A stretch of DNA of 64,000 bases from Rutidosis leptorrhynchoides (GCF_046630445.1 NC_092342.1:81704001-81768000); one strand, 5' to 3'; shown: positions 12,451 to 23,778, numbered from the stretch's first letter. Notes: a model not told the origin generated them from the sequence alone. Numbers and translations: made by a program.

Positions 12451-12679
12451 CTGGATAGGACCAGATCTGAAGGAGATTTAGAAACTGAAACAGATTAAGA
12501 GATGAATTTAATTAAGATCCGGATGCATCGGAGAGGAGATGAACTAAAAAAAAAAAGGGTTTTTTAAGATGAAATATCTTCAAATCACATGGTAATGAAA
12601 TTAAAAAAAAAAAAAACCCTTATTTGTAATATGTTCTGGTTCAGTTTCTCTCTAGTCTTCAATGGCTTTGGATCAGGAT

Positions 12680-12690
12680 ATTTATATAAG
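12680..12690 (-). promoter_or_regulatory. Candidate TATA box of the PI4K gamma gene
   Basis: Minus-strand CTTATATAAA lies about 230 bp upstream of the predicted leader-intron donor and about 635 bp upstream of the ATG. A CT-rich leader (12465-12560) lies downstream. A start site about 30 bp downstream is plausible but unproven. Confidence 0.35.
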
Positions 12691-12922
12691 CTTTGTATAT
12701 ATATAGAAGGAAGGGTAGTGATACGTGAATATGGAGTACGTGTAAATTTAACTCTGGTTTATTTGTTAAACCTTGTTGAGTTAGCTAATTTAGTTTCTGT
12801 AATAAACAACTCTTTATTTAAGTGATAGTTTTATTTTATTTAATATTAGTCCTTACTCCTTACGTAGTATTTTTTAGTATGAAAAACAAGAATTATTATT
12901 TTTTTTTTAGAAAAAAACAAGG

Positions 12923-12924
<2 letters not shown>

Positions 12925-13009
<85 letters not shown>
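12925..13009. repeat. (TA)n microsatellite, about 85 bp
   Basis: Perfect TA run upstream of the kinase gene. The tyrosine/isoleucine ORFs on both strands here are artefacts. Confidence 0.95.
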
Positions 13010-13012
<3 letters not shown>

Positions 13013-13357
13013 TGAATGAATTTTTAGATATGGTATTGTGAATTAATATGTAGTTAACGAGAATCGAATTTCTGACCTCCCTTAAAAGAGTCAAACTATC
13101 AACTGTCTTGGAATGCATTTTATTTGACAATTTTTTAGAAAAGGTTCTAGCTACGAAAAACCGGCCACTAGTTACAATGAGTAATGAGTGAATGGATTAA
13201 TTATTCAAGGAATGAAATAACCCGACAGAAACATACAAAACTACTTAAACACAAATTTTATGAAGTGATAGGTATGGGTATAAGATTTAGTACTCCGTAA
13301 CAATAAAAAAAGTTATCTTTATTTATCTTATCTAATCCAACTTATTTTTAATAATTA

Positions 13358-13561
13358 TCCCTCCTCTCAAAATATATGTTTTGATGTTTGACACCAGTAA
13401 ATTACAAAGATTTATTATTTATTATTATGATGGTTAGATGTTATGGTATTATTAATATTTACTTTAGAAATATAATTTTATTTATAAAAAGTGTAAATAA
13501 ACGAATAATTTTTTTTATTTTTGTAAGTGAAAAACAAACTTATAATGGAAAACGAAGGGAG
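13358..13561. mobile_element. Stowaway-like (Tc1/mariner) MITE, about 204 bp
   Basis: Left end TCCCTCCTCTCAAAATATATG and right end, read on the opposite strand, CTCCCTTCGTTTTCCATTATA resemble the Stowaway terminus CTCCCTCCGT. Both ends are flanked by TA (13356-13357 and 13562-13563), the Stowaway target duplication. The inverted repeat is degenerate beyond about 10 bp, so this is a moderate call. It has no coding capacity. Confidence 0.55.
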
Positions 13562-13563
13562 TA

Positions 13564-14167
13564 ACAATCTAGTGAGCTAATGCTTTCGTGACAACTTCTA
13601 TGAATATATGTAAAATGTAAATTATTACTGTATATTTTAAAGTTATTATTAACAAGCACTATAAGCTAAAAATATATGTAACTATTATGTTAGTTAGATT
13701 AATTGATTAAAATTACTACTTTAATTACTTTTTAAAAATAATCTTCGTTTTTCATATATTCCGTACTACTTTATATGATCCCGGTTTAATTTTGTTTTTC
13801 ATTAGTTTAGAAGGGTCTGGAACATGGAGATTCATCCGTTGGATCAGAGAAGGGATGAGATGATCAGAGCCGTCGGAAGGAACTGAAGAACGAAGGTGAC
13901 GTGGAGATAAGAATAGATAGTGACCTGGCCAAGTCAACATCAAAAGACCAATTAGGTGTGTTGCATAGGTTTTGTGCCCTCACTCCCATTGTGTGACTTT
14001 TACTCAAGATTTGACCACTTACTCAATTTCAATTTAACAAAAAAAAATTTGTTCAATTGAAAAATTAATTAAATTAGTTTAATTTTTTTCCAGTCAAGGA
14101 TCATAAATTCAAAACTAACTAATTGAGCTACATGTGATGATACGGACTCTAATAAATATGTTTGAAT
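13564..14167. other. Intergenic, nothing recognised
   Basis: AT-rich single-copy-looking sequence. A 63-codon minus ORF at 13752-13943 has no recognisable domain and is not supported as a gene. Confidence 0.5.
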
Positions 14168-14713
14168 TTTTTTTTTTTTTTTTTTTTTGTGAAAAAAACT
14201 AATAACTTTTACTACTATAAAAATTCATCACAAAGATGGAAACACGATAAAAGCAACAAAACCATAAACAAAGCAAAACAAAGACAACAAACCTAGGGGC
14301 AAAACAAACGGGCCGAAGACGGAAATAACCTAAACACTAACAACAAACTATAAAAGACATTAAGCAAAAATAAGGAGAACACAAAGACCGCTACAAACCT
14401 TGTATGTAACAAAACACTTACAAGAACGACCACCTCGACCTCAAATACCTTCGTTATAAAAACCATTCAATTCAGCACCATGGACCTGACGTCCTTTACC
14501 CTTTTTCGATCTCGGAACCACTGGAGGATTAAGGCATTTTCCTTCTACAAGAACAGCGTTGAGCTCCTTCAAAGCTGAATGGAAAATATCTGCAAAGCTA
14601 CTCGAAGATGAACCTTCCACACTATCGCCTTGTATGTTTGAATATATCATACGATCTAACGGAACAATCCATATGAAATGACTTTTTCTTTTTTGAAAAA
14701 ATAAGTAAAGCAT
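14168..14713 (-). pseudogene. Minus-strand retroposon fragment with poly(T) end and an unassigned ORF
   Basis: A T-run at 14168-14187 looks like the poly(A) of a minus-strand retroposon. The following sequence carries an open frame (14441-14713) reading FADIFHSALKELNAVL and LNPPVVPRSKKGKGRQ before its stop. I do not recognise it firmly. The proline/lysine C-terminus is reminiscent of FAR1/MULE-type transposase tails, so it may be a transduced or fused gene fragment. A second T-rich stretch at about 14684-14700 may be the 3' end of the LINE fragment further right, so two nested retroposons are possible. Confidence 0.35.
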
Positions 14714-15795
14714 ATATTAAAAAATAGAAACAAAGTATAGTATGAGGAAAACAAGCACCAAGAAACTCATGAAACACACTCATCCAAAACAAGCTATTCT
14801 CCTAAAACACGCAAAACAAACAGAATGATACACTGAATAGCAATGAGGCTGCAGAGATTGTAGCCTGGGAGCAAACACGAGATAGCCACGAACAAATTAA
14901 GATCTTATAAATTACGGAACTCACGAACACGAAACATGTAAACATAACCCAGCCGAATGTTTTTACCCGATTTGATATCCACTCGAACGACTTTATTTGT
15001 ATTTCATTTAATAATATTAGCCCGATCCATCGTTTCTTCTTGAAGATACTTTGGTTACGATTTTTCTGAATCAAATAGCCGGTTACCCTTTTGATCGCTT
15101 GCCATATTTTGTTCCCCAAATCTATGTTGATGTTGGTCGAATGCTCTCCAAACACATCTTCTAAATTTCTTATAACAACTCCGTCCTTTTTCCACTACAC
15201 GTTAGTAATGCATGATCTACTGATTTTAAACCCTCTTCGAAAACCGGGCACCTCACCGAATCTAAGTCTACCCCACGTTTATCCAGTTCTAAACATACCA
15301 TATTGTACTTACATTGCTCCCACCATTATGAAGCAATTTTTGGTTGATAAGATCAGCGAGTCCCTTCGTAGAAAACCTTCCGTTTGATGCTAACACCAAC
15401 TTCCAAATATCGGCAAACCTATCATTAAAAACAATGTTACGAAAGCTGTGAGTTAAATCCTACAAATCCTCCAGTGCTCATGCATACGGCTGCCTAAGCC
15501 AATACCATTTAAACATACACTCATTTCCATTCCATTCCATTCAGTCTTTCACCTTAGTTTCTTCTTCTTGCTCAAGCAAATAAAGTCTTCGAAATTTATC
15601 CATCAGTCTTTCTTCTGACAGCCACTGCTAATGCCAAAATCATTTGAACTACCTTCACCAATATCTTTAGAAAAAGAGTTGGTGAAGGATAGCCCCAAAT
15701 TGTTAATAGTAAAACCAACAGTTACAATATTGGCCCAAACATGGCCCGATTTAACAGAATTAGAGGAATCCCAATGATGTGTAATTCCGTACAAT
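14714..15795 (-). pseudogene. L1-type LINE ORF2 C-terminal remnant
   Basis: Minus-strand homologue of the 3' half of the LINE at 4310-9021. The conserved C-terminal block appears at 15155-14870 (GYLIQKNRN, SFEWISNRVK). The FSTKGLADLI stretch of the zf-RVT approach lies at about 15360-15420. The preceding segment (SFTNSFSKDIGEG, then DKFRRLYLLEQEEE) lies at 15790-15540. Frames are broken between blocks and the zinc-binding block itself is damaged. The 5' part is missing, as in typical 5'-truncated LINE copies. Its right edge, against LTR-like sequence, is set only approximately. Confidence 0.75.
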
Positions 15796-16642
15796 AAAAA
15801 TAACTAGTAAAAATACCTAACTATTATCACACAATACACGCAATTAAAACCCGATCGTGCAGTAGCTAGTAAGTAATTTGACTAGTTCGTTCCATAGGGA
15901 GAGGTAGTTTTGAGAATTCTAAAATAATAATTATCCTAAATAATTTGGGAAGTTGAGATTTTTAAACTTAAACGCAAAAAGTAAGAAAACAAGAATTCAT
16001 AGGGAATAAGGGTATCCACTTAGAATCAATTTCCTAGGATCTGGATTGGTTTTAGTAAGACTGTTATAATAATTGATTTTCGCAATTAGTAAGATAAGCT
16101 GATTTCCCACACTTCAATTCTAATTTTATCATGAAAGTGTAAGTTAATAACGCTAGTTTCCTACACGCTTCTTAAGAAAACAAACGATCAAATTTTAATT
16201 ACTCAAGATGATGATACAATTGAAGGATAAATTGGTGTCTCGCGTGCAATTCAACACGCAATTCAACATGCAATCCAACAAATCTAATTAGCTTTCAATA
16301 ACCTAGATAAGCTAATCAATTTCATTAACTGTCGTTAATTCAATCAACAAACGTATATTTAAATGGATCAATCAATGGGAGTAATAATGAATCATGGATC
16401 TAGAGAAAATTTTTAATTATATAAAACATAAAGATATCAATCCATCACCTAGGTTCAATCATCTAAATGGATACATGAATAAATTAGCTACTCATCTTGC
16501 AAGAGATAGATAAACACAAGAATAAACAATAATTAACCATTGTATTGATCAAAGGATAATGATGAAAGTTACCAATGATCAGTGGTAGTTAAAATTGCAA
16601 TCCAAGTGCAAAAAACCCAAGTACAAGAATGAGAAAACCTTA
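15796..16642 (-). mobile_element. Truncated LTR fragment related to the solo LTR
   Basis: Non-coding sequence resembling the left part of the solo LTR at 6654. Both contain a TTCGTCCATAGAGAG / TTCGTTCCATAGGGAGAG stretch near the edge, followed by TTAAGATT/GAATTCTAAAATAATAATTAT-like text and by runs of short ATCAAT/TAATTA phrases. The opposite end, where the GC-rich promoter block would be, is absent because the LTR at 16643 begins there. Read as the U5/R half of a minus-oriented Athila-like LTR. The boundary with the LINE remnant is approximate. Confidence 0.5.
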
Positions 16643-16821
16643 TGTAAGATCCCGAATTTTGTGCGTCAGAAAATATTCCTGAAAGTGTCAGTAAATGTGC
16701 GCAGCAGAAAGTGCCACTAAAAGTGAACCTAACACTTATGCATTTTTAGAATTTGCATCAGAATTAGAGTCAGACAATTTCAGTCCCTGCATTTTAGAAT
16801 CAGAATTAGATACAGCACCGA

Positions 16822-16855
16822 GCCGCGCCGCGGGCCAAAAGGCCGCGCCGCGGGC
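16822..16855 (+). promoter_or_regulatory. Paired GC-rich repeat in U3 of LTR A
   Basis: GCCGCGCCGCGGGC occurs twice with an exact 20-bp period, and the spacer makes GGCCAAAAGGCC. Each copy holds the palindrome CCGCGG. It lies about 180 bp inside the LTR and stands out from the AT-rich surroundings. Promoter role inferred from its counterparts in other LTRs here. Confidence 0.5.
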
Positions 16856-17079
16856 TAAAGCATGAATTGAAGGTTTGGGTTTTGAAATGTGTTGATGTCA
16901 TTTTTTAGTTTTAAGTCGCGTCGCTGGCTAAAGCTACAGCTGATGCTGAATTCGTTTTTAAAGGTTAAATGAGGGGTATAATTGTCTTTTCACATGTGAA
17001 CGGGTTTTTGGCCATAAAACTGACCCAAACCTTATCCCAACCTCATTTTCATCCTCTTTTCTTCCCCCTCACACACATC

Positions 17080-17109
17080 AAACCCTAGAGAGAGAGAGAG
17101 AGAGAGAGT
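17080..17109 (+). promoter_or_regulatory. Telobox plus (GA)n in LTR A leader
   Basis: AAACCCTAG runs straight into about 11 GA units. The same pair occurs at the same place in LTR B (22014-22063, opposite strand). Teloboxes and GAGA repeats are known plant cis-elements bound by TRB and BPC proteins. Function here is inferred. Confidence 0.45.
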
Positions 17110-18230
17110 GAGGGGTTCTAGAGAGAGAATTGGGAATTTGGGGAAGAAGAAGAGTGATTCGGGTCGGGTCTCAAGAGTTAAATTTGTTCACGTCATTCAC
17201 GGCTACGTTGTGGTAGTGTTGGTAAGTTCTAACTCCGAATTTAATTGTTTAAGGTTCTTGTTCATGTATGGTGTTTGAGCTAGTCAGGGTTATAAACCCA
17301 ATTTCTCATGAAATTGGGGGTTTTGTTGTATGTAATGTGTAAGTAAACCCGATTATTGTGGGTTTAGGGTTTGATGATGAATTTGGAAGTATTTGTCATG
17401 GTTTTGGGTGTTAGCACTAGTTTGTAAGTGTATTGGTGATTTTAATGTTCTTAAGAACAAGTTTGCTAGTCAAAATGGGTGTTGACTTGGTTTGGAGTCA
17501 AAATGAGTTTTGAGTCAAGTTTTGGTGAATCAAGTATGTAAATACTTGGTTTAAGTGTTAATTGGTGTTTTGGAAATATAATCACTAGCCGTTAGTGATT
17601 TTGGGCATTTTTGGTGACTTGTGTCAAAATACGTAAATTGAATTGGGTCAAATTTGATGATGACACTAGTTTTGGTCAAATGGATGTTTAAACATTTGTG
17701 TTAAGCGTTAAATGATGTTTTCGGATGTAATTACCCGTGAGAAGTAATTTTAGGTTAAAATAATATTTTAACATAAGTCAAACGTGGTCAAAAGTAATAT
17801 GGGTCAATATTGCACGTGTTGGGGTTTTTGGTGTAATTGGCGTTTGAAATAATTACTACCTAAGTAGTAATTTGGTGTTAAGGCCTAAGTTGGTCTAATT
17901 GGTGTCAAGTATAATTTGGGTTAAGTTATACTTGTTTGAATGGGTCGGATTTACCACCCGTAGTGGTAATTGGTGAAGTAAATTTTTGGTGTCTAAATGA
18001 GCGGGTTGTTGAGGTAGGTAGAAACAATTGGTTAAGGGTGTTGGCGTCAAATTCTCTTGTAGAGAATGTATGTTGATTGTGTTGTATGCATATATGCGTA
18101 TTATAGGTAAAAGCTTGCTCGGTTGCGTTTGGTGGAGATTTCGCGCATGGTTTGTAATGCTCGAGTTCACGTGGTAAGTGGAATAATTATATGTGTATGT
18201 ATATGATGTATTTAGTTGTGTAGCGCGAGA

Positions 18231-18461
18231 TGTGAAGTGTCGAAGTGTTAAGACACCACATTTCACGTGACGAGTGAAGTGTCGAAGTGTTAAGACACCA
18301 CTCCGGAATGTACGACGAGTGAAGTGTCGAAGTGTTAAGACACCACTCTGGGAAGTTATACGGATGAAGTATCGAGGTGTTAAGATGCCACCAGGGGGTG
18401 AAGTTTCGAGGTGTTAAGATGCCACCCGGGGGTTAGTGATACGTGGTGTTAAGTACACTAA
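18231..18461 (+). repeat. Five tandem repeats of about 35-45 bp in LTR A
   Basis: Units begin TGAAGTGTCGAAGTGTTAAG and contain GTTAAGACACCAC, at about 18231, 18274, 18319, 18364 and 18399. The last two drift to GAGGTGTTAAGATGCCACC. The same unit, reversed, recurs at about 23651-23684. Confidence 0.85.
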
Positions 18462-19104
18462 TGGATGTTGTGAACTCCAATGGTCTTTCACGAGCACCAT
18501 TCCCTTGTACGATTGGTTAACCATGGTTGTGTGTGTTGTAGTTTTAGCATATTAAATTGTGAACTATATGCTATTGGCGATGCTAGCTTATTCTGAATTG
18601 CGGATATTTAGTTTTGCATTGTGATTGCATGGTTGTTGAATTGCTAGCTCGTATGCGGTATTGTGTAAGTGTTTGTAAATAAGTAGATTATATATGTATA
18701 TGTATTATTGCATTCACTAAGCTTTATGCTTACCCATCTCGTTGTTTACCTTTTTACAAGTATTGTGATTACGAAGCTAGCTAGTTGATAGACTAGGGCG
18801 TAGGAGCGCTTGGGCTCGATGGGGTAGCATTTGGATATTTGGACGCGGATTGGGGATTTGGTAGTCCCCGGGATTATGCTCTTGGTATCGGTTGGGTTAT
18901 TGAGTATTAACCCGTTGGGTCATTATTACAAATGCTTTTGTAATCTATTATTCGTATACTAAGGGTCGTTATAAATTGTTAAACGTATCGATATGATATT
19001 ATGTTTTTGGTTAAAACAGAGTTGAAAATGTTATGTATTAATGGGACCTAACTTATAAAAAAAAAAAGTGCTTCGTTTTTGGTAAACGGTCTTTGGTCGT
19101 TACA

Positions 19105-20078
19105 TGTGGTATCAGAGCATAGTCTAAGGGATCTAGGTAACTTTGTGATAGGTGCCTAGACTTAGACTTGATGGTATGGAATTGTATGCGGATTTGTAGA
19201 AATACCGATATAGTTTATGCCTTAGCGTAGGTACATTAACTAGGACATGTGAATATGTGGGGCCTTAATTGGTATTTGAGCTTGTACCTTATATAGATAG
19301 TCGCCTAAAGTAGTAGGTTGACTATGTGGTTGCTTAACGATAGATCCTTAAGTAGTGGACATTGTGGTTGTGATTATGTGCATTTATTATTATATTGTAT
19401 ATAGGTGTATATATACAGGTATCTATTGGTGCGGTGTCCTAGGGACGAATCTATTGGAGAGATTCGGATATTTGGCAGTTTTGAGTGATCTAGTTCACGG
19501 TAAGGACTTTGGTCATTCGGGTACTAGGAGTTATCGCGTGTTATTTTGTGTGTATGTTGCGTCAATCCGAGTAAAGTACTTTGTGTGACCATGTAGAAAT
19601 GGTAAGGTACGCAATCGTAATAGTGACTGATCACCATTATTATGAAAGTGTATCTTGACACCAAGCATGACATGACGAGTACCGAACGGAGGAAACGTGG
19701 CATGGTTGGGGTAGATCGGGACGAAATAGGAATCACGTATTTATTCCTAGGATATAGTGGTCTCGGGTGACTTGTTTGTTGTCATATCAGATTCGTTGTG
19801 AGTCAGGAAGTGTTGCGGTGGATTCGGTTAGTTAAGGTGAGTGAGCAAACTCACGAGTTCGGCGCGTACCTAGTCACCCTAAGTAGTGGGTGCACTATTG
19901 AGATTGTCATTGGCTGTAGTTACTCATCCAAACTAGGATGACCGATTAGTGAGTGTCTGTACGACGAAGACTCGAATCCCGTAATGGGATGTAGCAAGTC
20001 TAATGATTGTAGAATTGGGTTGCACTCGGTAGAGTGTGTGGTTAGAGAACCGTGCAAGGATTCTAGTTGTGAGTCACT
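19105..20078 (+). mobile_element. PBS and untranslated leader of family A element
   Basis: TGGTATCAGAGC at 19107-19118, two bases after the LTR, matches the 3' end complement of initiator-Met tRNA, the usual primer of Tekay-like and many Tat-like elements. The remaining 960 bp show no long frame (a 77-codon ORF at 19355 is unsupported) and stop where the opposite-strand LTR begins at 20079. Gag and pol of this copy are not in the window. Confidence 0.75.
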
Positions 20079-20151
20079 GTAACAACCCAACCCGATATAC
20101 AAACGATCACGCGAAAATATCAATTAAAAAAAATTTCTTGTACAGCATAGT

Positions 20152-20187
20152 GGCGCGGCGCACCATTTTGGCCTGGAGCGGCGCTCC
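20152..20187. promoter_or_regulatory. GC-rich pair near the U5 end of LTR B
   Basis: A GGCGCGGCGCACC block and the palindrome GGAGCG-G-CGCTCC (20175-20187) are separated by ATTTTGGCCT. On the opposite strand the spacer reads AGGCCAAAAT, matching the linker in LTR A and in the Athila-like LTR. Confidence 0.45.
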
Positions 20188-20814
20188 ATTTCGGCCTGTC
20201 CCAAAAATCCAACTTAGCGAAAATGTTCGGCCACTTCCCGATGTATTTAGACAAAACGCTTTTCACAACATATTCATATATGAAAAACTAACACGTTCCA
20301 TTCATAAAATAAGTTTTACGAGGCGGGGCCCACATCGACCCAAATTACCCTTTAAGTACAAAATACAAGTTTCGACCCCACAATTTAAACACAAAATAAG
20401 AGCGAACATGGCGATTGGGGATATGCTACCCAATCCTAATCCAATCCAAAAGTAAGATCCTCTAAAGCAAACTACGCAAGTCCACTAGTCCCGACGCTTA
20501 CCCGATCCATCGTCTCCATGCAATCTATAAAAATGTAAACAACGAGAGGGTAAGCTAATGCTTAGTGAATGTAAAGATACTATACACATACATGTGCATA
20601 AAATGGGTACGCATCACCAAGCATCAAAATAGCACATACCGTCTACGCATGGAAAACAAACTACAAGGAGCACAATACACAAAGTAGCTACACGTGACGT
20701 AATCGCCAAGCTGACATCACAAAATTAACTACAACACAACAATAAGTATATACGCGTATATAACAAATATAATCAAACAATAACAATAAGGTTAACCCCT
20801 TAACCCAAACCACA

Positions 20815-21010
20815 TGAAGGTTGGCCGAACTACCCGAGCCTTAGTGAATTCGCACTACCCGAGATTCACTTCCTTCACCACTTCTACAACCGAGGTTGGC
20901 CGAACTACCCCAGCCTTAGTGAATTGGCACAACCCGAAATTCACCACCTCATCACCAATATGACCGAAACAACCCGAGTCATCATGAATCTGCACTAACC
21001 GAGATTCATT
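20815..21010 (-). repeat. Tandem repeats of about 65-80 bp in LTR B
   Basis: Three degenerate units built on GGTTGGCCGAACTACCCGAG, CCTTAGTGAATT and CACTACCCGAGATTCACT. The same unit recurs four to five times at 23190-23510 in the internal region, which ties this LTR and that interior to one element. Confidence 0.8.
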
Positions 21011-22202
21011 TCCTCAACAACAAATGCTAGCAACCCATCTCCAAAAGGGTTATCCAAAATGCTAGCTAATTCACAATACCAAGGGTAAAAACCCACAACG
21101 TATAAGCGTATCACATGGACCCGAAGCACAAGGTCCATTCTCCCACACGAACATAGAGTAAACCCGAACAAGGGTCACCCTACACACACGCACCCATCTT
21201 ACACATACACATGTGCATAGTAAATTTACACTCACCTTAAATGCCTCGATGAATGCAACCGAATAATCCGAAACACGCCAATGGAACGTACCTATTCCAT
21301 TAATAACAATTACAACAACACAATTAGGGTGGATTTACAAATCAACCCAAATTGACAACTAGTGCAATTTTGACCTAAATGCACTTCCAAGCACAAACCG
21401 CGCCCAAACTAACCAATAATCACTAACACAAGTGAGAATGGTCCTAATATGCCAATTAAACCCAATCATAGGTGTTAAAAACCTATCTTGCCCAAAATGA
21501 CACTTAAACCCTAATTTTGACCCATAAGAAGTCAACATCACGCCATTAGCAAGTTTTGACACCAAAACATATTTAACTCGGTTTTATACTTCATCTTAAT
21601 CCATTTTAAGTTTATAAACCTTATTACCTCAACAATTGAGTCATAATCATCAACAAACCCTAATTTTGACTCTAGTCAAAATTAGTCAACCACAAGAACC
21701 CTAATGGTCTCCAAAACATCAATAATCACTAACACTAGTGATTATACACCATTTACAAGTCTTAAACATGGTTAAATCATTAACCAACCCAAAACCCGCC
21801 AAATATCAAAATAGTAAGTTTCCATAAACCCTCTTCATCAACTAAATGGGTTTTACAACAAATCAAACTCAAACCCTAACTTGAATATCAAATCTAACAA
21901 ATGAAATTCGGAGTTTGAACTTACCAATACCGCCAAAATGATGCCGTTGACGAGTAGAACAACTTTAATACTTGAGGTTTGACCCGAAACACACTTCTTC
22001 TTCTCCAATTGGAGCTCTCTCTCTCTCTCTAAATCTCTCCTCTCTCTCTAGGGTTTGAAGATGAGAGTGTTGATGAGTGAAATGTGATCCACAATGATCA
22101 ATGGATCGGTTTTGATGACCCCAAACCGACCCCAAGTAAAAAGACCAAAGTACCCCTCATTTAAACCCTTTAAAAATGCTGAAAATTGCATCAGACGCAA
22201 TC

Positions 22203-22235
22203 GGAGCGCCGCTCCATAAGGTGGAGCGCCGCTCC
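22203..22235 (-). promoter_or_regulatory. Paired GC palindromes in U3 of LTR B
   Basis: GGAGCG-C-CGCTCC occurs at 22203-22215 and 22223-22235, an exact 20-bp period as in LTR A. It sits about 300 bp inside the LTR start, upstream of the telobox/GA leader. Regulatory role inferred. Confidence 0.5.
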
Positions 22236-23073
22236 AACCTTCGGGTCAGTTTTCAGTAACTTGTTTTGGCCATAACTTTTTGACCGTAGCTCCATTTTCG
22301 ATGAATCAAATATCGTTGGAAATGTAATAAGATTTTTTTTCCAATGGTAAGGCTTTGAAACATCAACAAAAACTTTATTTGGGGTTGAAAATATGCGTAC
22401 ACACCTTGTCACTTCAGACAACGTCCAGTTTCCTTCGACGTTCGAGCAAGCAACACGTACGTGCTTCGTACACTTCATACACACATCGTACACCATAAAT
22501 ACATTATGTACAATAATATTTGGGTCTTACAACTCTTCCCCACTTAAACTCGATCACGTCCTCGTGATCTTCTCCACTTAACCAATCCGGACCTACTCAA
22601 CGGTCCTCAATCATAAGTCCCAATCCGAACTTTCCTAGAAAAATCTTCCCAATTAATCCTCTTTAACAACTAAAATCGCCACCTGCGATTTATCAAAACC
22701 ACAATCCAAGCACTAAAACCTGCTCAATTCCCCATATCGGGAAAAACTCAACCAATCTCGTACCGAGATATCAATTCCTTTGCGTACCTTTACCAAGGAC
22801 AACGCTAAAAGCGACCAAGTCTCAACGTAAAGTCAACAATCCGAACGTTGAAGATCGAGCCACATGAATCCTTACGGATTACACTTACCACTAAACATCA
22901 TTTGTAGTGCGCAATACAACCAATACGCCACTATCCTAACACCATAAGCAACGGCTAAAACCAAAAGCGCTCAAAACGACTATGGTAACGCTAATCCTAA
23001 GGTGTACAAAATCGACTATTGTCACACCCGTAACAACATGTGAGCGAAACACGGCTATCGCATCACTAATCAC

Positions 23074-23181
23074 ACAACATGGTCCTCACGATCCCACCAT
23101 CGGTGTATAAAACAACCGATAGATCACACAACCCGGTCTTTACGACCCCACCATCGGTGTTTAAAACAACCAATGGATCAC
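23074..23181. repeat. 54-bp tandem duplication
   Basis: Two copies of a unit containing CCACCATCGGTGT and AAAACAACC, the second with several substitutions. The copies lie head to tail. Confidence 0.75.
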
Positions 23182-23189
23182 GCATCCAA

Positions 23190-23510
23190 CATGGCCGAAA
23201 CAACCCGAGCCTAAACACATATGGAGGATGGTTGAAACAACCCGAACCTTAGTGAATTCATAACAACCCAAAATTCACCAACCCAATCCATATTCCCACA
23301 ACAAAATGACCGCACAACCCGAGTCACCATGAATACGCGCAAACCGATATTCACTACCTCCACCCCATAGTATAACCGAGGATGGCCGTACAACCCGAGC
23401 CTTAGTGAATCCGAACTACCCGACATTCACTACCTCAAACTATGAGTCCAAACAACAGGGACAATCGTACAACCCAAAACATTGTGAATACGAACAACCC
23501 GATATTCACG
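23190..23510. repeat. Degenerate repeats shared with LTR B
   Basis: Four to five units with CAACCCGAGCC, TTAGTGAAT and CCGATATTCACTACCTC, related to the repeats at 20815-21010. Spacing is irregular (60-85 bp). Confidence 0.75.
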
Positions 23511-23680
23511 TCCCAAACCACACACAAGGAATGGTACTCGCATTTCCCACCGGTACTCGCATTTCCCGATAATGTTATACCATGCCGATATAACACTACA
23601 CCCATCACAAATATCCATTAGTATACTTAACACCGCGTACACTAATTCCTCGGGTGGCATCTTAACACGTCGATGCTTCA

Positions 23681-23778
23681 CCCATGATGAAGTCAGCGGA
23701 CCCCGAAGGTCATGCTTCACCAATCAAAATCCCATGATGAAGTCAGCGGACCCCGAAGGTCATGCTTCACCAATCAAC
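23681..23778. repeat. 50-bp perfect tandem duplication
   Basis: CCCATGATGAAGTCAGCGGA begins at 23681 and again at 23731. The two units are nearly identical over 47 bases, so the duplication is recent compared with the decayed repeats around it. Confidence 0.9.

Larger units (their letters stand above)
16643..19104 (+). mobile_element. 5' LTR of a Ty3/gypsy element (family A), 2.46 kb
   Basis: Starts TGTAAGATCCCG and ends TTTGGTCGTTACA, followed directly by an initiator-Met primer-binding site. In order it holds a GC-rich direct repeat (16822-16855), a CATAAAA weak TATA at about 17015, a C/T-rich patch, AAACCCTAG with a (GA)n run (17080-17109), and five 35-45-bp tandem repeats (18231-18461). 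Length, order of parts and the leader text around the GA run match the minus-strand LTR at 20079-22531, but the two are clearly diverged, so they are sister families. No matching 3' LTR was found in the window. The short minus ORF at 17895-18266 is not supported. Confidence 0.82.
20079..22531 (-). mobile_element. 3' LTR of a minus-strand gypsy element (family B), 2.45 kb
   Basis: On the minus strand it starts TGTAAGACCCAAAT (22531) directly after a polypurine tract and ends GGGTTGGGTTGTTACA (20079). It shares its layout with LTR A: GC-rich pair in U3 (22203-22235), AAACCCTAG with CT/GA runs (22014-22063), and tandem repeats (20815-21010). A second GC-rich pair lies near the other end (20152-20187). 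It abuts the leader of the family A element, suggesting insertion into that element. The complementary 5' LTR is absent, so the target duplication cannot be tested. ORFs inside it are not supported. Confidence 0.8.

Noticed and set aside
18231-18461. CRISPR-like repeat array
   Set aside because: Units are contiguous tandem repeats without unique spacers, inside a plant LTR; same for 20815-21010 and 23190-23510.
19107-19118. tRNA-like sequence
   Set aside because: Only the 3'-end complement of initiator-Met tRNA is present, directly after an LTR; it is a primer-binding site, not a tRNA gene. Same for 51746, 58333 and 26642.
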